A DNA stretch of 43,474 bases. It comes from CAZTZY01 sp964617765 (lineage in GTDB: Bacteria; Pseudomonadota; Gammaproteobacteria; Pseudomonadales; DT-91). A program made the translations under genes and the position numbers. The DNA is taken from positions 1 to 43,474 of the forward strand of contig CAZTZY010000014.1 in NCBI GenBank assembly GCA_964617765.1. The letters run 5' to 3'. This document shows, in pieces, positions 9,005 to 17,733 of this stretch; position 1 is the first letter of the stretch, and each line of letters begins with the position of its first letter. Below the pieces are notes generated by a model, which was not told where the DNA came from, searched no databases, and saw only the letters and a list, made by a program, of their open reading frames with translations.

Positions 9005-9619
9005 CTAGAGGGTGGCAGACATGGTTGTTCTGAAAAAACCATTGGTCAGTATCGCCCATTGTTCTGGCCACTCAGCTGTAGGTGAGCGTTTGAATTCACT
9101 GCGTACAAATTGGCTAATTCGACCTTCGGCACAGGTTAATAAAAGATTTGCCGCAGTACTGATAGGTAAGGCTGGGCGAATACCTTCACGTAACTCTGCT
9201 TCACGTAAAATCTGTTTTAACTGGGTTTCAATACGGTCATAGAATTGCGCAATGCGTTGACGAAGACGTTCAGTTTCACCTGCCAGCGCGTCGCCCGTCA
9301 ATAAACGGGTAATTCCCGGATTTTTATCAACAAAGGTGAGCAGAAGCGTGAGTATCTTTTCACATTGACGCAGGGCGGAAGGCTCTTCGTTAGTAATAAC
9401 AGTGATACGACTGAAAATAGCCTCTTCAATAAACTCAATCAAACCTTCAAACATTTTTGTCTTACTGGGGAAATGTCGATACAGGGCGGCTTCGGAAACA
9501 CCAACATGGCTTGCCAGTTTTGCGGTTGTAATGCGTTCTCCGGGGCTATCCTCTAACATCTTTGCCAATGTTTCAAGTATTTGTTGGCGCCGTTCGCCGC
9601 GTTGTTTAATTTTACTCAT
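9005..9619 (-). CDS. slmA: Nucleoid occlusion protein SlmA (TetR-family)
   Basis: 204 residues, typical for SlmA. The N-terminal TetR-like helix-turn-helix is ITTAKLASHVGVSEAALYRHFPSK (about 29-52). It is followed by the all-helical dimer and FtsZ-binding domain (FEGLIEFIEEAIFSRI, LLLTCAEGRISQFVRSEF). SlmA bound to its chromosomal sites breaks FtsZ polymers and so blocks division over the nucleoid; unlike other TetR proteins it is not mainly a transcriptional repressor. Its ATG overlaps the argB stop in an ATGA arrangement (9616-9619), so translation is probably coupled. In E. coli slmA sits near coaBC-dut; here argB and algC intervene. Confidence 0.93.
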   Translation of the reverse strand: MSKIKQRGERRQQILETLAKMLEDSPGERITTAKLASHVGVSEAALYRHFPSKTKMFEGLIEFIEEAIFSRITVITNEEPSALRQCEKILTLLLTFVDKNPGITRLLTGDALAGETERLRQRIAQFYDRIETQLKQILREAELREGIRPALPISTAANLLLTCAEGRISQFVRSEFKRSPTAEWPEQWAILTNGFFRTTMSATL

Positions 9620-10536
9620 AAATCAAGACCTTCATTTGTAATGAGTGTGCCAACGCCCTTGTTGGTGAATATTTCCAGTAAAACAGCATTATCTACACGG
9701 CCGTCAATAATATGAGCGCGAGCCACGCCATTTTTTACAGCATTTAATGCGCAATCAATTTTTGGTAACATGCCGCCATAAATTGTACCGTCAGCGATAA
9801 GTTCATCCACGCGTGCTGTGGTTAGTCCCGTTAGTATATTGCCATTCTTGTCCAATAAACCCGCAACGTTAGTCAGTAGCATGAGTTTTTCGGCTTTAAG
9901 TACTTCTGCAACTTTGCCAGCGACCAGGTCAGCATTGATATTGTAGGAATTACCAGCATCATCGTAGCCAATGGGGGCAATGACAGGTATGAAGTCTGCC
10001 TTGGAGAGCAGGTCAAGCAAATCAGTATTGATGTATTCGACTTCGCCTACCTGACCGATATCGATGATTTCACGCGCTTTTAAATCGGCTGTAGGTTTTG
10101 AAACGGTTAATTTTTTAGCTTTAATCAAATTGCCGTCTTTGCCAGTGATGCCTACCGCTTTGCCGCCATTCTGGTTGAGTAGAGTGACAAGTGCTTTATT
10201 CACACTGGCACCCAAGACCATTTCCACTACATCCATTGTGCTGCTATCTGTGACGCGCATGCCATCGACAAATTTACTTTCTATATTTAATTTTTTTAGC
10301 AAGGAATCAATTTGTGGGCCACCGCCATGGACAACAATGGGATTGATTCCAACAGTTTTCATCAGGACAATATTTTTTGCAAAACTGTTTTCAAGGGCTT
10401 TATCAGTCATCGCATTGCCACCAAATTTTACGACAATGGTTTTTCCGACATATTTTTGTATATAAGGTAAAGCTTCAGATAATACTTTTGCAATGTCAGC
10501 AGCTTCAAGATTATTAAACGACATAGATAAATTCAT
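9616..10536 (-). CDS. argB: N-acetylglutamate kinase
   Basis: 306 residues. It phosphorylates N-acetylglutamate, the second step of arginine synthesis. Amino-acid-kinase motifs are KFGGNAM (catalytic lysine), VVHGGGPQID, and LLTNVAGLLD near the ATP site. The N-terminal helix DIAKVLSEALPYIQKYVGK is the mark of the hexameric, arginine-inhibited type seen in Pseudomonas, unlike the short dimeric enterobacterial enzyme. The ATG at 10536 directly abuts AACAGG with no spacing. The ATG at 10524 (MSFNNLEAAD) is also possible, with AGGA 11 bases upstream. The gene starts four bases after the algC stop and overlaps slmA by four bases. Confidence 0.95.
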   Translation of the reverse strand: MNLSMSFNNLEAADIAKVLSEALPYIQKYVGKTIVVKFGGNAMTDKALENSFAKNIVLMKTVGINPIVVHGGGPQIDSLLKKLNIESKFVDGMRVTDSSTMDVVEMVLGASVNKALVTLLNQNGGKAVGITGKDGNLIKAKKLTVSKPTADLKAREIIDIGQVGEVEYINTDLLDLLSKADFIPVIAPIGYDDAGNSYNINADLVAGKVAEVLKAEKLMLLTNVAGLLDKNGNILTGLTTARVDELIADGTIYGGMLPKIDCALNAVKNGVARAHIIDGRVDNAVLLEIFTNKGVGTLITNEGLDL

Positions 10537-10540
10537 CCTG

Positions 10541-13096
10541 TTAGAAAGGTATAGTTAAATTTAATTTGAGATTAGTTAAGGCAGTTTTAAAAATCGATTG
10601 AATGCGAGCTAACTCATCAACGGTTTCTGCTTCAAAGCGCACACTCAAATTGCTGGATGTATTTGAAGGCCGCACAAGGCCCCATCCTTTATCAAATTCC
10701 GCGCGTAAACCATCAGTCATATCAATCTTGCAGAGCTGTGTTGAGAGCGCTTCGTGAATTTTTGTTACAATATCCCTTGCCTGTTCAATATTCTCTAGCG
10801 GTATGTGTAATTCCGGCGTGGCCTCGCTTTTAGGTAAGGCAGCTACTTCTGAATCTAGGGTGCTATTATTGGTGGTCAGTAATTCAATCAGTCGTAGAGC
10901 TGCATAAATTCCGTCATCAAAGCCATACCAGCGTTCCTTGAAGTAAAAATGGCCCGTTAATTCTCCGCCCAGTAACGCACCGCTCTCCTGCATTTTAGCT
11001 TTAATGTTAGAGTGACCAGATTTTGTCATTATGGCACGACCACCATATTGGGAGACGATTTTCTCAACATTACGTGAACATTTAACATCATAGATTATAT
11101 TGCTTCCTGCATTGCGTGACACAATGTCCTTGGCAAATAACATTAATAGCTGGTCACCGCTGATAACATCTCCTGATGCAGTCACTGCGACCATTCTGTC
11201 TGCATCGCCGTCAAATGCGATGCCTAGATCGGCTTGTATCTCTTGTACTTTATTAACTAAATCCGTTAGATTGGCGCGCACTGAAGGGTCTGGTCCGTGG
11301 TTTGGGAATGTTCCGTCGACATTACAAAATAATGATGTTACTTCGCAATCCAGCATAGTAAGTAACTGTGTGCCTATCTCTCCGCCTACGCCATTGCAGC
11401 CATCTATGACTACTTTGAGTGGCTTGGCGATAATGATGTCGCTACTGACTGCCTGTATATATTCGTGGGTTATTTCCTGGCGAGTGACTTTTCCTTGCCC
11501 AGTCACAAAGTCGTAGTTTTCAATACGTTTAAGCAGGTTCTGTATTTCCTGTCCTCGCAAGGCTTTGTTATCCAGAGTAATTTTCAGGCCGTTATATTCT
11601 GCAGGATTATGACTGCCGGTGACCATTACCCCGGCACTCATGTTCATTTTTTGAATGGCGAAATAAAGTACAGGGCTCGGTATTTGACCAAGATTGATTA
11701 CATCACAGCCTGTGCTGATGATGCCACGAGAAAGATCGTACTGGATTTTTTCACTGGAAACCCTGCCATCCCTTGCGGTAACAATGCTTTTGATGCCTAA
11801 CGCCATAGCTTGGCTGCCAATGGCCTTGCCTATTGAGACCATGGTGTCCGAATTCAATTGGGTGGTTGCAATGCCGCGGATGTCGTAATCCTTGAAAATT
11901 TCAGGATATTCAAAACTGTTTTTCTCCCCGACAGTCGCCTGACCGATTTTCTCTGGGGGTCTGCTGGCTTGTGGGGATTTATAGTTGTCTTTAGTTTCTG
12001 CAGTCAGATTGCTTTTTGTTGTGCGCTCGCTGAGGGCATCAATAGCAACGAGTACCGGCACTAAAATAGAATTATTCAGTTCGGGTTGCCTGGTTTTATG
12101 TAAGGCAGAAAGTGACTCGATATAATTACAAATGGAGCGCCCATCCTTTTTAATAAACTCAAAACTCAGGCGATATCCCATAATACATACAATGAATATT
12201 AATCCCGCAACAAAGCCAACAGCAATATACATAGGCGTATATGATGTTTGCATGCTGGTCATTTTTTCTGCATTGAAAGTCGTTACCAGGATACCATTTG
12301 TAAATGATAATGGTGTTTTACTTGAATTTTTGATGGACCCTTCGCCTAACTCTATGATCGCCTGTTGCGCCTTATTATTTAATGCGATTTTTAGCTTGGC
12401 ATTTTGGGTAAATGCAGGGGTGTTGATAATATCGATTAAATAATTTTTATTAAAAGTTAGCAGAAGAACGCCAATGACGGTTTTGTCGCGGATAACGGGA
12501 GTGCTAAAAGAAATGAGCCATGTTTTGTCGTAAAGATAAGCTTCTGCGCCAGGTGTTTTTTGTCTTCCTGATTGGCTTAATAGCATTAACTCAATATTGT
12601 TTCTTGGTACAATATTATGTGCGCCTAAACCAGCAGTGCCAGAGAGATCCCATGGAATAATTTGAAAGGAGGCAAGATTCTTAAAGCTGCTACCGAGTAC
12701 AGATGCCTGGGATGTTAACTGGATGCTGTCTTGCAATATCAGTGCATCCTGTAGATAGGTATTCTTGGCTATGTCATCAAGTTCTTTTTGCGTGTTAGAA
12801 AAAGAATTGTTAATAATGGCACTAACATTTTCGATATATTCTTTTTGATATCGATCCGATATGTTTTGATTAATGGTTGTGGCGAATTCCAGTTCAATCC
12901 AGGCTATAAAGCCCGCACAGGCCATTATGGTAATGAGGATTATTATCATCCATGGCATTAACAGGGCATTTTTTTTCTTATGGGGCCTGTTTTTTTGCAG
13001 CACCAATTCGGTTTGATCGTTTTGGAGCTCCTCTGTTTCATTCTTGTTATTTGCAACAAAGGCAGTCGCTTTGATTGTGGGAGTATCGTTTTCCAT
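10541..13096 (-). CDS. algC: Phosphomannomutase/phosphoglucomutase AlgC with membrane-anchored sensor-like N-terminus
   Basis: 851 residues, almost twice a plain AlgC. Residues ~395-851 are a complete PMM/PGM: catalytic serine S495 in TGSHNP, metal loop DGDADR (629-634), and sugar-binding GELTGH (711-716). It interconverts 6- and 1-phosphates of mannose and glucose for polysaccharide and LPS precursors. The first ~394 residues hold a short cytoplasmic tail, a membrane helix (about 47-67), a periplasmic region (about 70-288) resembling Cache/sensor domains, a second helix (about 289-309), and a polar linker. Long AlgC forms occur in some gammaproteobacteria; a role for the sensor part is inference. 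It lies between coaBC and argB. Confidence 0.92.
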   Translation of the reverse strand: MENDTPTIKATAFVANNKNETEELQNDQTELVLQKNRPHKKKNALLMPWMIIILITIMACAGFIAWIELEFATTINQNISDRYQKEYIENVSAIINNSFSNTQKELDDIAKNTYLQDALILQDSIQLTSQASVLGSSFKNLASFQIIPWDLSGTAGLGAHNIVPRNNIELMLLSQSGRQKTPGAEAYLYDKTWLISFSTPVIRDKTVIGVLLLTFNKNYLIDIINTPAFTQNAKLKIALNNKAQQAIIELGEGSIKNSSKTPLSFTNGILVTTFNAEKMTSMQTSYTPMYIAVGFVAGLIFIVCIMGYRLSFEFIKKDGRSICNYIESLSALHKTRQPELNNSILVPVLVAIDALSERTTKSNLTAETKDNYKSPQASRPPEKIGQATVGEKNSFEYPEIFKDYDIRGIATTQLNSDTMVSIGKAIGSQAMALGIKSIVTARDGRVSSEKIQYDLSRGIISTGCDVINLGQIPSPVLYFAIQKMNMSAGVMVTGSHNPAEYNGLKITLDNKALRGQEIQNLLKRIENYDFVTGQGKVTRQEITHEYIQAVSSDIIIAKPLKVVIDGCNGVGGEIGTQLLTMLDCEVTSLFCNVDGTFPNHGPDPSVRANLTDLVNKVQEIQADLGIAFDGDADRMVAVTASGDVISGDQLLMLFAKDIVSRNAGSNIIYDVKCSRNVEKIVSQYGGRAIMTKSGHSNIKAKMQESGALLGGELTGHFYFKERWYGFDDGIYAALRLIELLTTNNSTLDSEVAALPKSEATPELHIPLENIEQARDIVTKIHEALSTQLCKIDMTDGLRAEFDKGWGLVRPSNTSSNLSVRFEAETVDELARIQSIFKTALTNLKLNLTIPF

Positions 13097-13130
13097 AATG
13101 GATCTCTCGGGACAATGGTTATTTTTTTAT

Positions 13131-13276
13131 TTAGGGGATCTCTAAAAAAGGTCTTTTCTACGATAGCCGCTTCAGCTCCGTGCTCAAATCAGCATTTACA
13201 CATTGCAAAATGCGATTCTGCGCGCGGTGCTTCCTTGCTCTCCCAGAAAAATCTTCGTTTTTAGAGGTACCCTTAA
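13131..13276. repeat. Long imperfect palindrome, MITE-like element
   Basis: Almost all of the coaBC-algC gap folds back on itself. The outer arms are AGGGGATCTCTAAAAA (13133-13148) and TTTTTAGAGGTACCCTT (13258-13274). Further pairing regions are AGCTCCGTGC with GCGCGCGGTGCT, and AAATCAGCATTT with AAAATGCGATT. The centre is GCATTT-acacattgca-AAATGC. The right arm runs through the coaBC stop codon (13273-13275). This is the form of a non-coding palindromic dispersed repeat or miniature inverted-repeat element. No other copy is seen in the window. It must contain or displace the algC promoter and could also act as a terminator or attenuator for coaBC transcripts. Confidence 0.6.
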
Positions 13277-14466
13277 GTAGTTTTTTTGCCAATCAGTTCG
13301 ATAATCTGTTGGGCAAGTACCAATTTATTACATTCTTTGATAGTCATTATTTCATCGTCAAAGATTATAGTGACTGCATTATTGTCACTGTTAAATCCAA
13401 TGCGTTGATTACTTACATCATTGGCGATAATCATATCGAGACCTTTTTTTTCAAGTTTGTTTCTTGCATGTTCAAGAAGTTGCTCTGTTTCTGCTGCAAA
13501 CCCTACAGAAAAAAGTGCCGGATTCGCTTTGGCTATAGCGGCAATGATGTCCGGATTTTTTATTAAAGTTAACTGGATTTGTTCATCAGTTTTTTTGATT
13601 TTTTGTTCGGCAACGGTTGCTGGCCTGTAATCGGCAACGGCAGCGCTCGAGATAAAAATATCAGCATTCGTTGCAGCTGCAATACTGGCCTCATACATAT
13701 CCATTGCGCTAACTACATTTATAATTTTTACACGATCAGGGGGAGTCAGGTTTACTGGGCCGCTGATAAGTGTGACGCTGGCGCCGGCATCAAGGGCGGC
13801 CTGTGCCAGAGCAAACCCCATTTTTCCTGAGCTGTGATTGGATATATAACGCACGGGATCAATGGCCTCCCGTGTGGGGCCTGCTGTAATCACAACATGT
13901 TTGCCTGATAATGCATGAGTTGAAAAAAGCGGGGCAAGCTGATTGATGATGTCTGTCGGTTCAAGCATGCGTCCTGGGCCTACATCCCCGCAAGCCTGCA
14001 AGCCTTCTGCTGGGCCAAGTATAAGTCTGCCTTTTTGTTCTAAAGCTTTTACATTGAGTTGGGTCTGTGTATCAAGCCACATCGCCTGATTCATAGCGGG
14101 AGCAAGGGCAATGCGTGCGACGCTGGCCAGGCATAATGTACTTAAAAGATCATTGGCCATACCCGCATTGAGACGTGCAATGAAATCGGCACTCGCGGGC
14201 GCTATAAGTATCAGGTCGGCCCATTTTGCAAGTTCGATGTGCCCCATGGCAGCTTCGTCATCGGGATCGAGTAAGTCAATATGAACCGGATTACCTGAAA
14301 GTGCTTGCAAGGTAAGCGGGGTGATAAATTCCTGGCTGGCAGGCGTCATCACAACACGAACGTCGACGTGATGATCTTTCAGGCGGCGAATAAGTTCTGC
14401 GGCTTTGTATGCAGCAATTCCGCCGGTAACGCCTAAAAGTATGCGCCTGTTATGGAGTGAGTTCAT
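13273..14466 (-). CDS. coaBC: Bifunctional phosphopantothenoylcysteine decarboxylase/synthetase
   Basis: 397 residues with both activities of coenzyme A synthesis. The N-terminal CoaC flavoprotein (about 1-180) has LGVTGGIAAYKAAE, the catalytic histidine H76 (GHIELAKWAD), the PAMNxxMW motif (123-130) and the redox cysteine C159 in QACGDVGPGRM. The C-terminal CoaB synthetase (about 187-397) has VITAGPTREAIDPVRYISN, SSGKMG, AAVADYRP and the catalytic lysine K289. The reaction joins 4'-phosphopantothenate with cysteine via a CMP intermediate, then decarboxylates to 4'-phosphopantetheine. It is divergent from radC. No dut follows it. Confidence 0.95.
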   Translation of the reverse strand: MNSLHNRRILLGVTGGIAAYKAAELIRRLKDHHVDVRVVMTPASQEFITPLTLQALSGNPVHIDLLDPDDEAAMGHIELAKWADLILIAPASADFIARLNAGMANDLLSTLCLASVARIALAPAMNQAMWLDTQTQLNVKALEQKGRLILGPAEGLQACGDVGPGRMLEPTDIINQLAPLFSTHALSGKHVVITAGPTREAIDPVRYISNHSSGKMGFALAQAALDAGASVTLISGPVNLTPPDRVKIINVVSAMDMYEASIAAATNADIFISSAAVADYRPATVAEQKIKKTDEQIQLTLIKNPDIIAAIAKANPALFSVGFAAETEQLLEHARNKLEKKGLDMIIANDVSNQRIGFNSDNNAVTIIFDDEIMTIKECNKLVLAQQIIELIGKKTT

Positions 14467-14482
14467 AGGGTCTTGCTTGCCT

Positions 14483-14511
14483 AATTGGGATACTAATAAT
14501 AGTATGTGATT
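14483..14511 (+). promoter_or_regulatory. Possible radC promoter
   Basis: In the coaBC/radC divergent gap, a TTGCCT -35-like hexamer is followed after 17 bases (aattgggatactaataa) by TAGTAT. It is a moderate sigma-70 match on the plus strand about 80 bases upstream of radC. No other evidence supports it. Confidence 0.35.
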
Positions 14512-14588
14512 TGGCGAATGGAAAGTGCTTTAAATCACTAATCGCAGGTTTGTGAGTGCTTACTTAAATTAAATCAAGGAAAGATTTC

Positions 14589-15263
14589 ATGGCAATATAT
14601 CAATGGCCTGCCTCAGAGCAGCCGCGCGAAAAACTTCTTAAATCTGGTGCCAAAAGTTTATCCGATGCTGAATTATTGGCGATTTTTCTGCGAACAGGTG
14701 TTACAGGTTGCTCTGCCGTAGAATTGGCGCGCAATCTTTTGAGTCAATATGGCAGTTTAAAGGCATTATTTGAAGCTACAGAGGTGCATTTTTGTCAGGC
14801 CAGGGGATTGGGGCCAGTCAAGTATGTGCAATTGCAGGCAGTACTGGAAATGGCCAAGCGATATTTCTGGGAAGAGCTGGAGCAAATGCCAGCGTTGAAT
14901 TCGGCTATTCAGGCCCAGGATTACATCTATATGAAAATGCGCGATTTGCAGCGAGAGGTATTCAGTTGTTTGTTTTTGAATAGCCAGAATCAGGTGATTT
15001 GTTACGAAGAAATATTTTATGGGACGATTAATCAGGCACCTGTATTTCCCCGCGAATTGGCTAAAAAGGCTTTATATCATAACGCTGCGGCAGTGATACT
15101 TGCGCATAATCACCCTTCCGGTGTTGCTGAACCCAGTTCTGCTGACCGTGCGATTACAGAATTAATATGTGACGCATTGAATTTATTGGATATTCGCGTA
15201 CTTGATCATTTTGTAGTAGGTAAAAGTAAGCTGTATTCATTTGCCGAACATGGTTTGTTGTGA
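14589..15263 (+). CDS. radC: RadC family JAMM/MPN protein
   Basis: 224 residues, full length. An N-terminal helix-hairpin-helix region (about 20-80, with LSDAELLAIFLRTG and GLGPVKYVQLQAVLEMAKR) precedes a JAMM/MPN+ metal-binding domain with the motif HNHPSGVAEPSSAD (173-186, ligands H173, H175 and D186). The family was once named a repair protein, but that role is doubtful and the biochemical function is unresolved; a nuclease or peptidase activity has been suggested from the fold. The start follows a CAAGGAAAG ribosome site. As in many gammaproteobacteria, it lies directly upstream of rpmB-rpmG and is divergent from coaBC. Confidence 0.93.
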   Translation: MAIYQWPASEQPREKLLKSGAKSLSDAELLAIFLRTGVTGCSAVELARNLLSQYGSLKALFEATEVHFCQARGLGPVKYVQLQAVLEMAKRYFWEELEQMPALNSAIQAQDYIYMKMRDLQREVFSCLFLNSQNQVICYEEIFYGTINQAPVFPRELAKKALYHNAAAVILAHNHPSGVAEPSSADRAITELICDALNLLDIRVLDHFVVGKSKLYSFAEHGLL

Positions 15264-15293
15264 CTAAATGTGAGCGCCCATACATCATTTTAT

Positions 15294-15322
15294 TTGCTAT
15301 TAAAGGTCTTTTTGGGTATAAA
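15294..15322 (+). promoter_or_regulatory. Sigma-70 promoter of rpmB-rpmG
   Basis: TTGCTA (15294-15299), a 17-base spacer and TATAAA (15317-15322) form a good promoter downstream of radC. Transcription would begin near 15330, leaving a leader of about 100 bases before rpmB. The leader holds a small hairpin, CTCT-AAGAAA-AGAG (15331-15344), and a GC-rich stretch. A role in ribosomal-protein autoregulation is possible but not shown. Confidence 0.6.
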
Positions 15323-15427
15323 GTGCGGCTCTAAGAAAAGAGCACGGCCAAATCAGTTTTTTGGTTCGTGTGTAAACAAAGAATTCGGCTTGAAATTCAG
15401 GCCCCTTGATAATGGTCGAGCAAGACA

Positions 15428-15664
15428 ATGTCAAAAGTATGTCAGGTAACCGGTAAGCGTCCGATGGTCGGTAATAACGTATCACACGCTAAAAATCGCA
15501 CTAAGCGTCGTTTTGAGCCTAATTTGCATAGCCATCGTTTTTGGCTGGAAGCTGAAAAGCGTTTTGTTACATTACGCGTTTCTGCAAAAGGTATGCGCAC
15601 AATTGATAAGCGCGGTCTTGAGCAAGTTCTTGCTGATATCCGTGCTCGTGGTGAAAAAGTTTAA
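15428..15664 (+). CDS. rpmB: 50S ribosomal protein L28
   Basis: 78 residues, the normal length. The start MSKVCQVTGKRPMVGNNVSH and the run NKTKR-like AKNRTKRRFEPNLHSHRFW are diagnostic for bacterial L28. It is a small basic large-subunit protein near the exit-tunnel and E-site region. It is followed by rpmG after 31 bases, and the two share a transcript ending at the hairpin at 15882. Confidence 0.97.
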   Translation: MSKVCQVTGKRPMVGNNVSHAKNRTKRRFEPNLHSHRFWLEAEKRFVTLRVSAKGMRTIDKRGLEQVLADIRARGEKV

Positions 15665-15695
15665 TATTGGCCTTTGATGCCAAAGGAGATTTCCA

Positions 15696-15851
15696 ATGCG
15701 TGATTTAATAAGAATGGTTTCATCAGCGGGTACAGGTCATTTTTACACAACTGATAAAAACAAAAAGAATACACCGGATAAACTTGAATTTAAAAAGTAT
15801 GATCCAGTGGTGCGTAAGCATGTCGCTTACAAAGAAGCAAAAATCAAATAA
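15696..15851 (+). CDS. rpmG: 50S ribosomal protein L33
   Basis: 51 residues beginning MRDLIRMVSSAGTGHFYTTD and ending EAKIK, with KYDPVVRKHVAYKE in the middle; this is a clear L33. An AAGGAG ribosome site (15683-15688) lies eight bases before the ATG. It is the zinc-free type: the paired cysteines of the zinc-binding form are absent, so it is not tied to zinc-dependent paralogue switching. It is the last gene of the rpmB-rpmG operon. Confidence 0.97.
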   Translation: MRDLIRMVSSAGTGHFYTTDKNKKNTPDKLEFKKYDPVVRKHVAYKEAKIK

Positions 15852-15881
15852 ATCAGGATTTATTGTATTTCTTTAAAAAAG

Positions 15882-15906
15882 AGCCGCACATGATGCGGCT
15901 TTTTTG
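15882..15906 (+). terminator. Rho-independent terminator of rpmB-rpmG
   Basis: A perfect 7-bp stem AGCCGCA/TGCGGCT (15882-15888, 15894-15900) with a 5-base loop is followed by a run of T. A-rich sequence on the left side could let it work on the opposite strand as well. Confidence 0.9.
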
Positions 15907-17733
15907 TTTTTGAAGATAACTGAAGCAAGGCTAAGATGCAGTACGAAAGTTTACATTCATGGCCACATTTACAGTTTATGGGAATTAAGTTGCTTGAACG
16001 TGCAAAATAAAGCGCAAGCCATAATCAATGCCATCACCATAAAACGGCTCACCCTGATTTTTTTTATACTGGTGCTGCCAACAATATTTGCCCCTTACCA
16101 TTCCGATGATTTTTTTCACCTTTTATTGCTAAGCGAAAACTCCCCAATAACACGAAATGATGCCAGTCTTTGGGGTTTGTTCTCTTTTGTGGATCAGCTT
16201 CCCCTGCATCGCGAGCAACTGTTGCAATATGGTGTTTTGCCCTGGTTTGCCGCAGATGATTTCCATTTTCGTTTTTTTCGACCCTTAACTGAAATTACAC
16301 ACTGGATTGATTTTCAAATGTTTGGTATCAATCCTTTGCCAGCGCATCTTCAAAGCATTGGCTGGTTTTTATTGTTATCAGGCATTATCTATAAACTGGT
16401 TAAGAGAATGTTTCCTGGGCAAGCCATGATGCCGCTACTGGCATTGGCTATTTTTATGCTTGATGGGCAGCACGTGGCCACTATAGGCTGGATAGCCAAC
16501 AGGAATGCCCTTGTTGCTGCTTTTTTCGGTTTTTCGTCATTGTATTGTCATTTTCTTTGGCGAGAAACAGGGCAAAAGTGTTATTTTTTTTGGGCGCTAT
16601 TGGCATTGGTTCTGGCATTGCTGTCGGGAGAGGCAGCATTAGCCATGGCCAGTTATTTGTTTTTCTACGCGCTTATAATAGACCAGCAAGGCTCTAAAAA
16701 GGGAATTATCAATATACTCCCTTATTTTTTCTTGATGGCTATTTGGTTTTATTTTTATGTGTATTACGGATTTGGAGCTAATACATCGGCAGGGCTTTAC
16801 CTGAATCCATTGATAGATACTTCCGAATATATCAGTGCCATTTTATATCGTGTCCCCATATATTTTACTGCGGGTATTTTGCCAATACCTGCAGGCTTAT
16901 CCTGGGGTGGTGGAGTGGTATATGCATGGATACCTATACTATTTTATATATTTTCACTGGCCGTGATTTTACTATTCCATAAGGTGTTTAATAGAACTAT
17001 CCGGCAAGACAAGAGGTTAATGTTTTTATTTTTGGCTTCTATTTTTGCGCTATTACCTGTCTGTGCGACAATGGCCCAGGATCGACTGTCTCTATTCCAG
17101 ACAGCAGGATTTGATGTTGTTATAGCGGCGCTCATACTCAATTTCGCGAGTAATAAAAATACCAATAAAATATATATAGTATCTGTGTTAGTCGGCATTC
17201 ATTTGATAATTTCGCCATTACATTTATTGGCGGGCTCTGCCTATATTCACTGGGCAGCTAAAAATATTGCCGAAAATGCATTGTCGATTAATCAAGCTGG
17301 ATTGAAGGATAAGGATTTGATTTGTTTTCAGGTGCCTATTGGTGAGGCGGTGTCAGTGATGGGTATTCGGGAGGTGGCCGGCAGGGATAACCCGAAAGTT
17401 TTTTTTTGGTTATCTAACGATGAAGGTGATTTGGTTGTCACAGTGATAAACTCTCATGATATTTTCATCGAGAAGAAAACAGGTTTTGCTAATGGTTTTG
17501 AAAGTGCATTCCGGTCGGTAAAAAAGCGTCCATTTGAGATGGGCGAGAAAATGGTAGTTCCGGTAGGTATTATTGAAATTGAAAATATCAACACACAGAA
17601 TTTCCCGGATAAAATAACAATGCATTTTAATAAGCCATTGGTTAATAAAAGCCTGCTTTTCTATACTTTTAAAAATGGCCAATATGAGCAGGTAAGATTG
17701 CCAGATGTCGGCCAATCTATCAGATTTAATTAG
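15904..17733 (+). CDS. Polytopic membrane protein, GT-C glycosyltransferase-like
   Basis: Up to 609 residues with about ten hydrophobic helices in the first ~440, then a ~170-residue soluble tail. The first outside loop carries YHSDDFFH, and the next conserved region is FRPLTEITHWIDFQMFGIN. The acidic pair followed by an R-P motif resembles GT-C enzymes such as PMT/TMTC-type protein O-glycosyltransferases, which use lipid-linked sugars. Exact family and acceptor are unknown. The longest frame begins with TTG at 15904 inside the T-tract of the rpmG terminator, which is unlikely. TTG 15994 (GGGA ten bases upstream) or GTG 16000 are better starts. It lies next to two SGNH acyltransferases, which suggests envelope glycan work. 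Confidence 0.6.
   Translation: MFLKITEARLRCSTKVYIHGHIYSLWELSCLNVQNKAQAIINAITIKRLTLIFFILVLPTIFAPYHSDDFFHLLLLSENSPITRNDASLWGLFSFVDQLPLHREQLLQYGVLPWFAADDFHFRFFRPLTEITHWIDFQMFGINPLPAHLQSIGWFLLLSGIIYKLVKRMFPGQAMMPLLALAIFMLDGQHVATIGWIANRNALVAAFFGFSSLYCHFLWRETGQKCYFFWALLALVLALLSGEAALAMASYLFFYALIIDQQGSKKGIINILPYFFLMAIWFYFYVYYGFGANTSAGLYLNPLIDTSEYISAILYRVPIYFTAGILPIPAGLSWGGGVVYAWIPILFYIFSLAVILLFHKVFNRTIRQDKRLMFLFLASIFALLPVCATMAQDRLSLFQTAGFDVVIAALILNFASNKNTNKIYIVSVLVGIHLIISPLHLLAGSAYIHWAAKNIAENALSINQAGLKDKDLICFQVPIGEAVSVMGIREVAGRDNPKVFFWLSNDEGDLVVTVINSHDIFIEKKTGFANGFESAFRSVKKRPFEMGEKMVVPVGIIEIENINTQNFPDKITMHFNKPLVNKSLLFYTFKNGQYEQVRLPDVGQSIRFN

Noticed and set aside
10064..10465. Open frame antisense to argB
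   Set aside because: It is a shadow of a strongly conserved gene, with no ribosome site or recognisable domain.
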